From NCBI RefSeq assembly GCF_000204055.1, contig NW_006768772.1, positions 1,940,759 through 2,004,758 on the forward strand: DNA of 64,000 bases, written 5' to 3'. The notes below the pieces were generated by a model. The model made no database searches. It saw only the letters and a program-made list of their open reading frames with translations, and was not told where the DNA came from. This DNA comes from Melampsora larici-populina 98AG31 (lineage: Eukaryota; Basidiomycota; Pucciniomycetes; Pucciniales; Melampsoraceae). The translations under genes were made by a program, and so were the position numbers. This document shows, piece by piece, positions 21,420-32,760 of the stretch. Positions within the stretch are counted from its first letter, which is position 1. Each line of letters opens with the position of its first letter.

Positions 21420-22990
21420 TACTAGAGGTGAGCCTCAATCAACCTCATGTCACACTGCCTGATAACTAACCTGTAAGGTTTCACGGCAGAGATAAAAAGG
21501 TAAAAAAGATAAAATGAACAACACGTTCAATAACTATGAATCTTTTCCTCAAATATTGGATAATATATTTCACCTAAGATTCCCGTGACAAATTACTAGA
21601 GGTGAGCCTCAATCAACCTCACGTCACACTGCCTGATAACTAACCTATAAGATCATACAAGATAACGAGATGGAATGTTAAGATATGAGAATCAGAGAAA
21701 AGATGTAAGGCTTGAGTCTGACCTGTAAGGTTTCACGGCAGAGATAAGGTGAAAAAGATAAAATGAACAACACGTTCAATAACTATGAACTAGTGTTGAC
21801 AGACAAAGATAACATATAAAAAGAAGACACAAGAAACAATTAGCATAAGACTAATTTATAAGGAAGATGGATGATTAAATATTTGACTTACTCTTTTCCT
21901 CAAATATTGGATGAGGAAAAGAGTATCAGTTGATGGGGGAAAGAGTGGCTACTATCTAAATAACAAAATGTTACAATTCACTCCCTTCAGTCGGGTATTT
22001 CCTGATGCGAGTATTTTCCCTCTATTGGCGGTTTAGCTGATGTAACACTCATCCTTTTTATGTGTTCACATTCCAGTTTCTTTGACTTTTCATTTGTTTT
22101 TGCTTTTTAGATACTCATTACACATCTTTTGTTTTTTGGTCAAGGTGTTGCCCCTACTTTCTCGGTTTCCTGCTTGTAGGGCTTGCTTTTACTTTCCCTT
22201 TGTATGTGGCTTTGTCTTTATTGTTCGTTCATTGAGGTCTGTAATTTGCCGGATGAGCTTTTGCTTGCTTTTACTTTCCAGATCGTATGTGTTTTTATTG
22301 TTCGTTTGTCGAATTCAGTAATTCACTTGATCACCTTTTGCTTCAGATGTGTTGCTTTTACTTGCTGCTTCGCCCGCGCATTTATTGTTCCCAACCATAC
22401 AAGATTCTTCCTTCCTTGCCTGTCAGATTCTGGCGGCGGCTTACCTCGGTTTACCTCTCGATCAGGTGCTTTTTAAACGCAGTCATGCTTTTTCTCTTTA
22501 ATAGGTTGACTTTCTGCGTATAAAATGTCGTTGTTGTCGCAGCATCTTTCGTCGCATCTTACTACCTCCTCACATTTCACTTTTGTCTACCCATTTTCCT
22601 CGAGCGGTTTCTCTGTACACCAGTCACCTCGATCTATACCACCCAAAAATCTATTTAATATTCATATCCTGCCCAATCATTCCTAATCAGCTATCCAAAT
22701 GTTGATCTCTACCAATAAAGTCAAAACCAGAAATTTAAATGTTTCCGGTCCCTTGGATGTTTATGAGGTTGTTATCTCTACTATTCCTTCACCTTGCAAC
22801 AACTATCCTATCCTTATGAGATGAAGTTTCTTCCCGATATTTATTCCTTAGTTACCAACCGACTCATCCTCATCGGCAAGTTATCCCCTGCGAGATGCTC
22901 ACAGCTCCATCGTTTGCAAGGGGATCTTGCCTAGCACTTTGATTCTGTAGATATTATGTAATATAATAACATAACTGTGACATCTCATGG
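21399..22990. repeat. LTR-like insertion with nested direct repeats
   Basis: The block CCTAAGATTCCTGTGACAAA starts at 21399 and again (one change) at 21573, a 174 bp offset, with over 75 bases of near-identity. A second pair, CTGTAAGGTTTCACGGCAGA, occurs at about 21471 and 21721, and TCTTTTCCTCAAATATTGGA at about 21541 and 21892. The rest is C/T-rich without genes. It separates the two halves of the transposase-like pseudogene and is best explained as one or more damaged LTRs. Ends and target duplication not established. Confidence 0.5.
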
Positions 22991-23204
22991 AGTTTGTGGT
23001 TGCCCTGCGCTTGATTAAAGGGGAGGAAAACTGAAGTATCATAATGAGTTGAGATGGAATTCATTTGTATTGTAATCAAGAATTTAAGCTTGGATTTGAA
23101 TCGATCCGCTCAGCACCATGGTGAAAAGGTTTTCTTCATGTAAAGTGGAAAAAGCTATACTAACAATTAAAACGTGTAATATACATAGGACCCTGTTCCC
23201 CTGG

Positions 23205-23220
23205 TGCGCGCATGCGCGCA
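23205..23220. repeat. GC palindrome TGCGCGCATGCGCGCA
   Basis: A perfect 16-base self-complementary sequence made almost only of CG/GC steps in AT-rich surroundings. Function unknown; it may be part of an element end. Confidence 0.8.
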
Positions 23221-23316
23221 TAGTTAGTCTCTAGTAAGTGAAAATGTTGAAACAGCAAAATGAAAAAGAAGGTTTAATAGAAACAATTGATTATCGGAAG
23301 ATTGAGGGTGATTTAG

Positions 23317-23378
23317 GGTGCTGTCAAAATAGTATTCAAGGTGCTGTCAAAGTGGTATTCAAGGTACTGTCATTCAGG
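23317..23378. repeat. 23 bp minisatellite, about 2.6 copies
   Basis: Units starting GGTGCTGTCAAA begin at 23317 and 23340, and a partial one (GGTACTGTCA) at 23363. Units differ by few substitutions. It lies just left of the CACTA-type insertion. Confidence 0.7.
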
Positions 23379-23457
23379 AGTTCTTCCTTGACCTCAAGTG
23401 AGAACATTACCACGACATCTGGAACTCATGTATAGGAGAGTCATGATATGTCTCTCA

Positions 23458-24272
23458 CACTACACAAAATATAATATTTTCTGGGCAGAAAATTAAATTA
23501 TTGATACACAAAAATATTGAGAGGCCAGGAGAAGGGCAAAAAATAAATAAAAATATGCATCTTGTTCCCTGCGGTGAGAGCTTCACTCTCCATATTTTTC
23601 CATATTTTTACAGTCCGTATTGATTAGTGTACTAACAATAAACCTTCATAATCATCCAATTACAACCTGTAACAAGCACTGAAATTTGGCTCATTAGTGT
23701 TTAGAGAAACTTTTGATACCTGAAAACACCTATAACTTTGTCAAATCTGCATCAAAACACTCGATTTTAAGTGCATTAGAAAGCTGAACTCTTTCTCTCG
23801 AACTTTCATAAGATCAAAAACTATGTAGCTAGTATGCCAATCATTCTATGGATCTGTATGTACAAAGGTATAAAAAAGGTGATATCTTTTTTAGCAGACC
23901 AGCATGCTGTGTGGTCCTATTATGAGCTATTTGGAGGACAATTCCAGCTTACCAATGCACCCAAAATCAAGCGTTTTGGACCGGAATTGAAAAAGTTATG
24001 AGTATTTTCAGAAATCAAAAGTTTCTCTAAACACTAATGAGCCAAATTTCAGTGCTTGTTACAGGTTGTGATTGGATGATTGTGGAGGTTTATTGTTAGT
24101 ACACTTATCAATATGGACTGTAAAAATACGGAAAAATATGCACAGTGAAGTTCTCAACGCGGGGAACAAGATGCATTTTTTTTTCTTTTTTTGCTCTCCT
24201 CCTGGCCTCTCAATATTTTTGTGTATCAATAATTTAATTTTCTGCCCAGAAAATATTATCTTTCTTGTAGTG
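23458..24272. mobile_element. 815 bp CACTA-type foldback element
   Basis: Ends are CACTAC at 23458 and GTAGTG at 24272, flanked by a perfect 3 bp duplication TCA (23455-23457 and 24273-24275), the hallmark of the CACTA (EnSpm) superfamily. The terminal inverted repeats are very long: about 250-270 bp on each side can be matched (for example ATTTTCTGGGCAGAAAATTA near both ends), with a spacer of roughly 290 bp. There is no transposase, so it is non-autonomous. It is inserted just before the 3' half of the transposase-like pseudogene. Confidence 0.9.
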
Positions 24273-26336
24273 TCAACAGATGCAACACACGGATTGATTA
24301 AGGCGGTTGCAGTGAAGGCTGCATGCGAAAATGCAGGAAAGACCACCCGAGGTATGAAGATCGAATCATGCCTGGATGAATTTGTCATTACACTCGGAGC
24401 CATCAGCCCACACGCTCTAAATATCTTCAATGATAACTTTGCGGGATGCAGAAATCATAGTCTGCGAATGAAGCAAGCAAAAGAAGGAATTCATCTAGTC
24501 GATGGTCTTCACATTGTCAATTTCAATCAAATCACCCAAGTTCTCAAAGATCTTGGTTATTCTGGACCAGTAGCAGCAGCTTCTGACCAGACTGTGTGTG
24601 TCAAGCGGCTTCGACATCATGATGGTCATTTAGTTGGGGTGCAAGGTGGGGATATATCATTTGATGATCCTTCTGAGCTTCCAGCACTTGTAAAATCAGT
24701 GGTCAAAAATAAAGACCTTTGCTCAAAGGTACGTTGTATCTGCTCAATTACTCAAAGCAGCTTTTCAATTGCTGATTTCAATTATCTCTCATTGAACCAG
24801 ATTTGGGCTTACACTCTGCAAGTTCCCTTACCTAATATCCCAACTTTTGCAGTTGCACTCATTGCTAGTTGCGATAAGGAAACTCCAAATGACATCCTAG
24901 AAAACCACCTCAAGTTTTTGGAAATGTCTCAAGAGGCTGGGATCAATATCCTTTCAGTTGGTGCAGACGGCGCACCAACCAAACTAAGCGCTCAAAATTC
25001 TCTCACGGATACGGCGACTCAGTTTGTTAGTTACTCGAACTCACATTACAATGTCCATGTCAAGGTGCCTCTGATTGGTCATCCTCCACGCCCAGTTGTA
25101 ATGGTGCAGGATCCTAAGCACGCTCGTAAAACTGGTGCAAACCAGTTGAGCTCTGGAGCTTGTCTTCTTGTCATTGGTAAATATCATGTCTTGATACAGC
25201 AGGTTGCTGCTTTACTCCAGTATGGAAATAGCCTGCTACTTCATAAGGACATATTTGACTGTGACAAACAAGATGATGTCCAAGCCTTTCAAACGTTGAG
25301 CTCCAGCACCCTAGCAGCTTCACTGGCGCATGATGACATGATTGGTTTGTCAATCTATCTATATGTAGTAGGTGAAATGTGTGATGCGTGGTTAAACCAA
25401 TGGATTGGCCATCACAAGCACATCTAATCAGCTTGGACTGCAGATTTCTTTTTTTGACACTGGAAAACTTACCTCCTCAAACAACAAGCTGAGCCTCATA
25501 AGCTAATGAGCTTTGCTCAAAACTGCATATCACCTCAAAGTCTCAAGATATTTTCAACACTAGCAACCTCCCTACTCCAGCTTATCATAGCTCATTGAGA
25601 GTTTTATCCAAACATCCCTTTGCTCCCTTGGAAGCATGGGAGCGAGCCCTGTGAACACGTTTTTGGCTGGATGCATGTGATTTCTCCAAGATCCACTGTT
25701 CTCGACGCTAGAATGATGATGCCAAAAATTCATGCCATAGTCAAGAATATTATGTTGGGCAGAATGAAGATACCCTCATCAGAACACATGCATTCTGGGT
25801 ATCAATACGCTTTTTCTGATGAACCTGACAATGAAAATATCAAATTTCTTGCTGAATTCCCATCTGACAAAGAAATTTCGGAAGATCTTGGAATTGCCTA
25901 TGAGCAAGCCAATCAACTTGCGCTGATTTGTGGAATGGGTTCACTCAATTCCACCATTGATGATGTTCCAGAAGATCTGGATGACTCGTATCAAAATTCA
26001 CCCAAAAACTTATCAGGTACGCAGCTGTTCATCTTTTTCATTCCTTCTTTCTTTGACTTGTATTGACATTTGAGCTACATTAGATATCTTGGTTTGTGCC
26101 ACTCAGCACTATTATATTGAGTATGGATATCAAGTCAACAAGTTAGCCAAGAAACAAGCACTTGAAGCAGCCACACACTTAACCAAGGAGCAGAATTTGA
26201 TCGACCTGTTTCTTGACTCTTTGCCCAAAGATGCTGACGAAAAAACCTTGCAAAACACAGCAATGTCCATATCAAATCTTCTTAATCCAATATGTAAGGC
26301 CTGTCAGTATATTCTGCTATCCTCTACACGTGACTG
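24273..26336 (+). pseudogene. Transposase-like gene of unassigned family, 3' half (decayed)
   Basis: Continuous frame from the target site, beginning STDATHGLIKAVAVKAA. One intron is visible (donor GTACGT after 24728, acceptor before 24801). Motifs resembling a DDE transposase core: ILSVGADGAPTK (near 24950-24985), VVMVQDPKHARKTGANQLSS (about 25096-25155), and PWKHGSEPCEHVFGWMHVIS (about 25626-25685). In P-element/THAP9 enzymes similar blocks (an acidic residue before an H-K/R-N segment, and a late E in an ENFFG-like motif) are catalytic; equating them is inference. In-frame stops at 25425-25427, at about 25455 and 25597, and further decay show it is dead. A short last exon runs to about 26336. 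Sequence just left of the CACTA element (TLPRHLELMYRRVMICLS in frame) may belong to the same protein. Confidence 0.6.
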
Positions 26337-26910
26337 ACCGATCATTCTCTTGATTATCTACCAGCAGCTGAGCATCACCCCCAATCAAATGACTCCAAAA
26401 TGGTCAACATTGTATGATTTCATGTAAAAAACCCTTATCTTCTGATATTGGTCTGGTTCAGGGTTTTGTAGTTTTAGTAACGATATAAACCCTTTCTCAT
26501 TGTCTTTTGGCCTGGTCGGGGTCTTTCATCATTCAAACCCTGGCCTGGGTTAATGCAAAAATTTTCTCTCATTGCCTACTCTTCTTCTACCAAGGGTTAA
26601 TTAAATTATAACCTCAGTTATAGAGATGGTAACTCAAGGGATTGGTTTTTATTTTTTTTACACTCTTGAAACTCAAGTGATAGAGTTGTAATATTTCTTT
26701 TTATTTATATGTATTAAGTTTAATTATGGACTTACTTACTTTGTCAATCTTGGAGGTTTTGCTCTGCAAAACCTCTCTGGTTGACAAACTTGAAGTTCTT
26801 CAATGTAGAATTGGTGATCCAAATTAAATTGCACACTTGGCTTTTAATCTATTATACATAATATGTTGTATCCATCTCTTTTTTGTTTTGTTTTGTTTTG
26901 TGTTGACGTT
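26337..26910. other. Non-coding stretch
   Basis: No gene. Contains repeated CTGGTC/CCTGG blocks around 26450-26560 and a TTTTG pentamer run just before the next element. Confidence 0.4.
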
Positions 26911-27744
26911 GAGTGTTCCAAGTGGATGTCTTTTGTTAAAAATGAAAAAGGTGACTCACAAACCATTTTGCTTGAGTTCCTCCATTAAACTCAACCACTC
27001 ACTAGCCACTCAATGAGCTCTTGTTCTTGACACCAACTGAAACCAGGTCAACCACCTCATGCAAATTCTAATGATACTTTCAACTAGTTTTGACAAGATC
27101 TCATTAGAAACTTGGGATTACCTGACTTGACTTACCTTTATTTTTTGAAGAAGATTATTGAGGAGGAGGATGAATTTAAATGCAATATAGCAATTTCACA
27201 CGGTAGCACAGCCAATATTGATCAAGATTCATTGAAATTCATTGTAGTTATCTGTTACTTACCTGATGAAAGCACCCTCAAGCTCAGAAAGACCACTTTG
27301 AGTTCACCACCAAAACTTTTTTTTCATCAGGCAAGTAAAAGATGACTGCAATGAATTTCAATGAATCTTGATCAATATTGGCTGTAGTACTATGTGAAAT
27401 TGCTATATTACATTTGAATTCATTCTCCTCCTCAATAATCTTCTTCACAAAATAAAGGTAAGTTGAGTCAGGTAATCCCAAGTCTCTAATGAGATCTTGT
27501 CAAAACTGGTTGAAAGTATCATTAGAATTTGCATGAGGTGGTTGACCTGGGTTTGGTTGGTGTTGAGGACTAGAGCTCATCAAGTGGCTAGTGAGTGGTT
27601 GAGTGTAATGGATGAATGGATGAATGAATGAATGGATGGATAGATGGATGGATAAAAAAATAAAATCACAAGTGGGAACTCGAGTGAAATTGTTTGCAAG
27701 TCACCTTTTCTTCATTTTTAACAAAAGACATTCACTTGGCACTC
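26911..27744. mobile_element. 834 bp foldback element with near-complete inverted arms
   Basis: The left half (26911 to about 27310) and the right half (about 27315-27744) are reverse complements with scattered changes and a gap, leaving almost no spacer. The ends read GAGTGTTCCAAGTGGATGTC and, reversed, GAGTGCCAAGTGAATGTC. Flanking octamers TTGACGTT (26903-26910) and TCGACGTC (27745-27752) differ only by two T/C changes, compatible with an aged 8 bp target duplication (hAT-like), but this is not proof. Both arms encode the same short peptide stretch (KKIIEEEDEFKCNIAISH), suggesting a captured coding fragment. Confidence 0.8.
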
Positions 27745-27828
27745 TCGACGTCGAGAAAGGGTGAGAGACAACTTCAAAGCCAAATATTTTCCCACATGGT
27801 TGAATCCAAGATTCTAATTACTTACATA

Positions 27829-28224
27829 AGGACCCCGGAAAGCTCCAGGGAAAGTATCCGACCTAAAACCACCCCAATTGACCTTTTCAATACCCCGTGA
27901 CGCGGTAAAAACCCGAAAATCGAGCTTAAACAATTCCGGTTACGTCGGTAGGTTTAAAGAGCAAAAATCGCTAAAAATCTCCCAGGAGACCTGTCCATTC
28001 GTTTTTGGTCGGTACGTACGTCCAAAAGACAGTGTTTTCGGGCTTTTTTTTTGGCTCAGGAGAAATCCATACCTGTCACGTCGGTAGGTCTGAATTCCAA
28101 AAATCTGATTTTGGCTCGAAAACCCCCCAAAAAATACCTTTTTCGTCGGTACGTTGGCCTTTTTTTCGACCCTCAATCCATTCATTTTACGTCGGATAGT
28201 TCACCTGGAGCTTTCCGGGGTCCT
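27829..28224. mobile_element. 396 bp hAT-type MITE
   Basis: Terminal inverted repeats begin AGGACCCCGGAAAGCTCCAG and match over about 40 bp with a few changes. A perfect 8 bp target duplication CTTACATA flanks it (27821-27828 and 28225-28232), as expected for hAT elements. There is no coding capacity. Inside, variants of ACGTCGGTA(G/C)GT recur at about 27944, 27999, 28078, 28146 and 28190, resembling subterminal transposase-binding repeats. Confidence 0.93.
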
Positions 28225-28703
28225 CTTACATATCTCCTCTACCATTCATTCTTCTTCCCTTGGCAAAACATCAGAAAACATCTGTTTAAAATTTTGTTTG
28301 TCTTTGTTACAGCCGTTCCAACAATTAATGGCAGAAATCTTCATCGGTGTTATCACCACCAACATTTTTGCTTCGCATGTGTGAACGCCAGTACACATAG
28401 CCTCGTGATAGAAAATCACATTTTTCCAATATGTTGACTGTATACATAAGAAGGAGTTGCGTAAGTAAATCACAAGGTCAGTTCAGCCATTCAATCCCGA
28501 TGCGATTAAAGATTGCGCATGTGATCATCATGCGATAAAAACCCCTGAGCACAATACATCACATCAAAATTGAGTGATACAAAGATTTGTTCGTTTTGAT
28601 GTTTTGCAATGTATACAATCCTTTGAATAGCATCAATTATGAGCGATACAAATGTAGAATCGCTTGAGGGTCAATACTAAAGATTCATACAATTAACACA
28701 TCA

Positions 28704-29257
28704 TTAGAGCTCTTTATCATTAGAGCTTCCTTCAAGCAGAATGTACATACAAATCAAGAAAACTAAAATCGCGATCAGCCTGTGGTATGCACGCAAGACC
28801 TTCCCGTCCATGTATTTCTCAAAACAAAGGACGAAGAGTTTGGCATTGACAAGTAGGATCACATCGGTCTTGTGAATGTATCTACCTGCGTGGATGCTCG
28901 CAGCTCTCATTATAAATTGCTTAAACCTTTGTAAACTTCTTTATGCGAAGCCTGGAAAACTCGTCTTCTTCAAGTTGATTTTGTAATGACTCATTCAAAC
29001 AAAGCCTTAACGCTTCACCTGATCTATCCAACATGATCCCGGCGCTGATCATGAGGGGGCGTAACAAGGCGCTATGTACACAAGTTCGTATCCCATAACC
29101 TCTGCACAAGGTTCGAACCAAGGCACCTTACATAAAGATCTATATACCCAATTTTCCACATCTTTGTTATCTTTGTGCTCGGGCAAGTGATTAATCCAGT
29201 GAAGTGTATACTGAGGATAATCAAATTGCTGGTTGCAAACTATTACCAAATGCTTCT
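28704..29257 (-). pseudogene. Decayed unknown gene with C-terminal membrane segment
   Basis: Three overlapping minus-strand frames form a plausible decayed protein: FDYPQYTLHWINHLPEHKDN and WVYRSLCKVPWFEPCAEVMG; then, after a frame change near 29095, SALLRPLMISAGIMLDRSGE and a helical LRLCLNESLQNQLEEDEF; then a last segment ending in the hydrophobic stretch HRLIAILVFLICMYILLEG. The gap between the last two segments (about 28905-28920) could be a frame lesion. No family recognised. It may continue at 28246-28473. Confidence 0.35.
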
Positions 29258-29838
29258 GTCACCCTAAGGGGTAGATAGGGAATTTCTGAGCCCCCAGGGG
29301 TAAAAACTTTTTTGTTGTTTCAATTCATCGTCTTCGATTCTTCTTTATTCATGGCACCAAGCTTTGAGGAAATAGGATATAATAGAACCGTGTATCAACA
29401 TCTGATTTTACTTTTAAAACTCGTCCTTGGCAGTCTGTTTTTGTAAAGTCAAGTCAAACCATCGAGAACCAAATTGATCGTCATCAAGCTTCCAAAATAT
29501 TTTCGAGGAACAAATATCATCACTCAAGGACTCCCACTTATATACATAGATCGAAATCAAAACAAAAAACTAAATGTATTTCTTGATAAACCAAAAATAC
29601 AAAATAATAGCTCTCCTATTAATCGAACTAAAACGAAAATAATAATGATTTTTCTTTCACAAAGAAAGACTAAACTAAAAGTCCGAAATTTTTAAATTGT
29701 AGTACAACAGAATCAAATTCAAACAACAATTTTTCTGCAAAATCATACAACAATAATTTTCTTCATACATATAACATGAGCATTTTTTTTGCAAAACAAT
29801 TCAATACCAAGTTTCAAATAAATAAAAGAATTCAATCC
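29258..29838. other. Non-coding stretch, 3' flank of the WD40 gene
   Basis: AT-rich, no gene seen; probably the 3' untranslated region of the minus-strand WD40 gene. Confidence 0.4.
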
Positions 29839-32760
29839 CTATCCATCATGATGAATCGATGATGATGTAGTAGGATTAATTTCAGATGATAATTTAAATT
29901 TCTTATCATCCGACATAAACGGATGTAAAGCTAAAGATCCAGCAGCTCCATCATTCCCACCCCAAGCCGTAGAAACCAAACTAGGTTCATTAGGATTCCA
30001 ACTAACATCTCTAACAGTCATCGATTCATATCCATAAAGTGTATGTCTTCTAAGATTTCGTTTTCTTTGATCGATTGGAATCGGAACATCAAATGGATCT
30101 GTAAATTCTGATTTATTCCCAGATCCATTTGACTTGAGGAGTGGTGCTGTTTGTGATCGATTGATGACTTGTGCTATTGTACCATCTAGATTCCAGATAT
30201 GTATAAACCCATCCGATGATCCTGATGCGATATATCGTTGTCCAGTAGTGTTGGGTGGTGAAAAATGAACTCGAATCAAGGTTTGTAATACAGAATGACC
30301 TCGGTATGTCATTACTGAGCAATCATTTGGATGTTCTCGACATACTACATGATTTAAACCAAATTCATTAGCTATCCTGGCCCTATTGATCCGACTCAGT
30401 AAAATGATGAGACTTACTCGGTCTATCGTAGACACCATGACGGTAATCCCAACCTCTGATAGAAACATCCAATTTGTCCATTTCATTAAACTTTTCTCCA
30501 CTAATCATCTTTCTCAAGTCCCAAAGTTTTGCGCCCTGATCTTTTCCATTACTGACAATGTACCGACCATCTCCTTTAGCGCTAACAAAAGTGAGACCCT
30601 CTGTATGACCTACCAGTACTCTAGAAGATAAATGATCAAAGAACCTTTACATCAGCTTTTGACTCGACTAGAATGGGTATTGTAGTTTAGATCGACGTAC
30701 CCTGCTGGTTGTGCATTTTGAAGTGAACGACGATCCCATATCTTGGCATATGTATCATCAGAACCTGACACCAAGATATTAGGATCTGTTTTATCCGCAA
30801 AACATAGCTGTTGGAACATCGAGCCCAGTCAGTTGCTGACGAAGAGCATGCGAAGGACAGACAGCTCAACTGCATTGGTATCGTTTGAATGTCCCACTAC
30901 ATTGAGCAAACAGGTCTTTCTTTCGACATCATATGCAATGATGCGACCTGTTCAAGAGCGAAGGGATACATTGAATGGCAGAGAAATCAGCAAGATTGGA
31001 AGCCGACAAACACAGGCTCTGTGATGAACAGAAACGTGACATACCACGACTACCGCCAGCTATGAGCTCTTTACCATCACTACTAAATCGTAAACTCCAA
31101 ATCCCAAAAGTTGTCCTTTCCCAACGATCAATACCAAAATCAAGAGCTTCTTGTTCATGATCTTCTAAACCTAAACCTAAAACAGCATCTTCACCACGAG
31201 TTTTGACCAGATGAACAATAGGTGTGATCGAACTATAAGCCATCCAATTATTATCAGGGCTAAGATTAGCATCAGTGATAGTCCATCTACAATTATGAGC
31301 AGGAGCTTGAAAGGTTCGAATTAATTTGATAGATGAAATGTGACTTGATTCTGAACTGTCGAATGATTGGAAGATAGATCGAGTTGGATGGTTGAACGTA
31401 TCTAACACATTCTTTTTGGTTCTCTCAGGTGGAACCGTCCTAGGGAAGAAAAGGATAAGAATCAGAAGGATCCAAGGCATGGTATGATAGTAGTAAAGCT
31501 CACATGTCGTATATATAGACCCGGAACCCCTGAGCGCAAGTGTAGAAAAAGGTGCCATCTAAACATGATACAGTATGAGTGATGACACTTCAAACGATAA
31601 AGCAGGATCGGCACACCATCTGAGTACTGTCCGCTGTAAATACGAGAACCGTATAATCCAATTTCGGTTCCATTGGAATTGGGTATGTTCATCTGAGTCA
31701 GATGAAGGACGATCAAAATCAATCAGTTTATCATGCACGTTGATTTCTATCGAGTGAGTTTAACTTACTTTCCCTAGCTTTCGTTTATCAAACGGACGAT
31801 ATGAGCTTTCAGCGGAAGCCAACACGTCGACCAAGTTTTGAGAATAATCTTTCAATCGCTTCACGGAAGCGTGGTAATGTTCTGGTGGCTACCATCGAGG
31901 TAATACAGTAAATGACATACGAAGCATCAGTAGGTATACTTAACACTACGGATATCGTTGAAGACTCACCTTGCTATATTCACCTGAGCGATCCAAGTCA
32001 ACACCTTCAGAGACAGGCTCAGTGACCTCAGGATAGTAACGCGCCACCCGACCATTATCAGGGTCATCGAAATAGTAAGTTTCACTTGTATCACTTATTC
32101 CATCTTCATCAATCTCGTCTTCCGCTTCTTCTTCTTCTTCTTCTTCTTCCCATGCTCGCATAATGGCCGGATAGTCATATAACACAACCACATGCGGTAA
32201 AGCAGCTTAAGAGAGTAAAAAAAAGATGGTCAGGATCGTGATGAACGTGTTGATAAAGTGATTCCAAGACTGACATCCCGTTCCATCGGGTTCATCGTAG
32301 ACGAGCACATGTGGAAGTGCAGCTTAAAGAACAAAACCAAGTCAGAATCGTGATGAATATGATGATGAGGGTGATTATAAGACTTACATTCTGTTTGATT
32401 TGATTCATGATCCTGTGAAGTTTTGATTGATAGAGTGAGATTTGTTGATCACGATACACGATACACGACCATCAATCGAAGTTCTAGAGAGAAAAAAAAC
32501 GATTTGAAGGGTATAGTACCAACATTTGAATGCGAACTGATTTGTATAATCAAAAGATTGAAAACATCAGTAATATGTCAAAGAGAAATCCCAAGAAGAA
32601 AAGTGACTCAACGATTCAGAGGAAAGTGGTGGTTCATGTTCATCTGATGATCCATCTGATGGCTATTATCATTAGATCAGCTATGTAGTCAACTCATTGA
32701 GAAAGGTAAGATGATGAACTCAACCTGATTTGATTCATGGGAACGAATGAGACCCGACAT
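29839..32760 (-). CDS. DCAF11/LEC14B-like WD40 protein
   Basis: Multi-exon minus-strand gene, start at 32760 (MSGLIRSHESNQ in a 36 nt first exon), stop at 29839. The N-terminus is acidic, with a poly-Glu run encoded near 32115-32150. WD40 repeats follow: DGTFFYTCAQGFRVYIYDM, then WTITDANLSPDNNWMAYSSI, ERTTFGIWSLRFSSDGKELI, GHTEGLTFVSAKGDGRYIVS, GKDQGAKLWDLRKM, RGWDYRHGVYDRPSKS, YIASGSSDGFIHIWNLDG and VRDVSWNPNEPSLVSTAWGG. The order and the WDYRHG signature match DCAF11 (WDR23) and plant LEC14B, substrate receptors of CUL4-DDB1 ubiquitin ligases; in animals and nematodes this protein controls Nrf-type factors. The role here is inferred from family. The N-terminal exons show a tandem duplication (separate entry). 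Confidence 0.88.
32190..32420 (-). repeat. Tandemly duplicated exon-intron unit in the WD40 gene
   Basis: Two exon starts about 117 bp apart encode SALPHVLVYDEPDGTG and SALPHVVVLYDYPAIM, and their upstream introns match each other (ATCGTGATGAA blocks at about 32239 and 32349). The phase-1 borders are identical, so either or both units can be spliced in without shifting the frame. The two preceding micro-exons also echo each other (HESNQ at 32725 and 32402). Confidence 0.75.

Noticed and set aside
24059..24430. Minus-strand 123-codon frame
   Set aside because: It crosses the right end of the CACTA-type element into the pseudogene and is antisense to the conserved protein.
27112..27481. Two similar small genes on opposite strands
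   Set aside because: They are the two arms of one foldback element, not separate genes.
27878..28199. Several overlapping frames in the hAT-type MITE
   Set aside because: Non-coding element with terminal inverted repeats; no frame has protein-like features.
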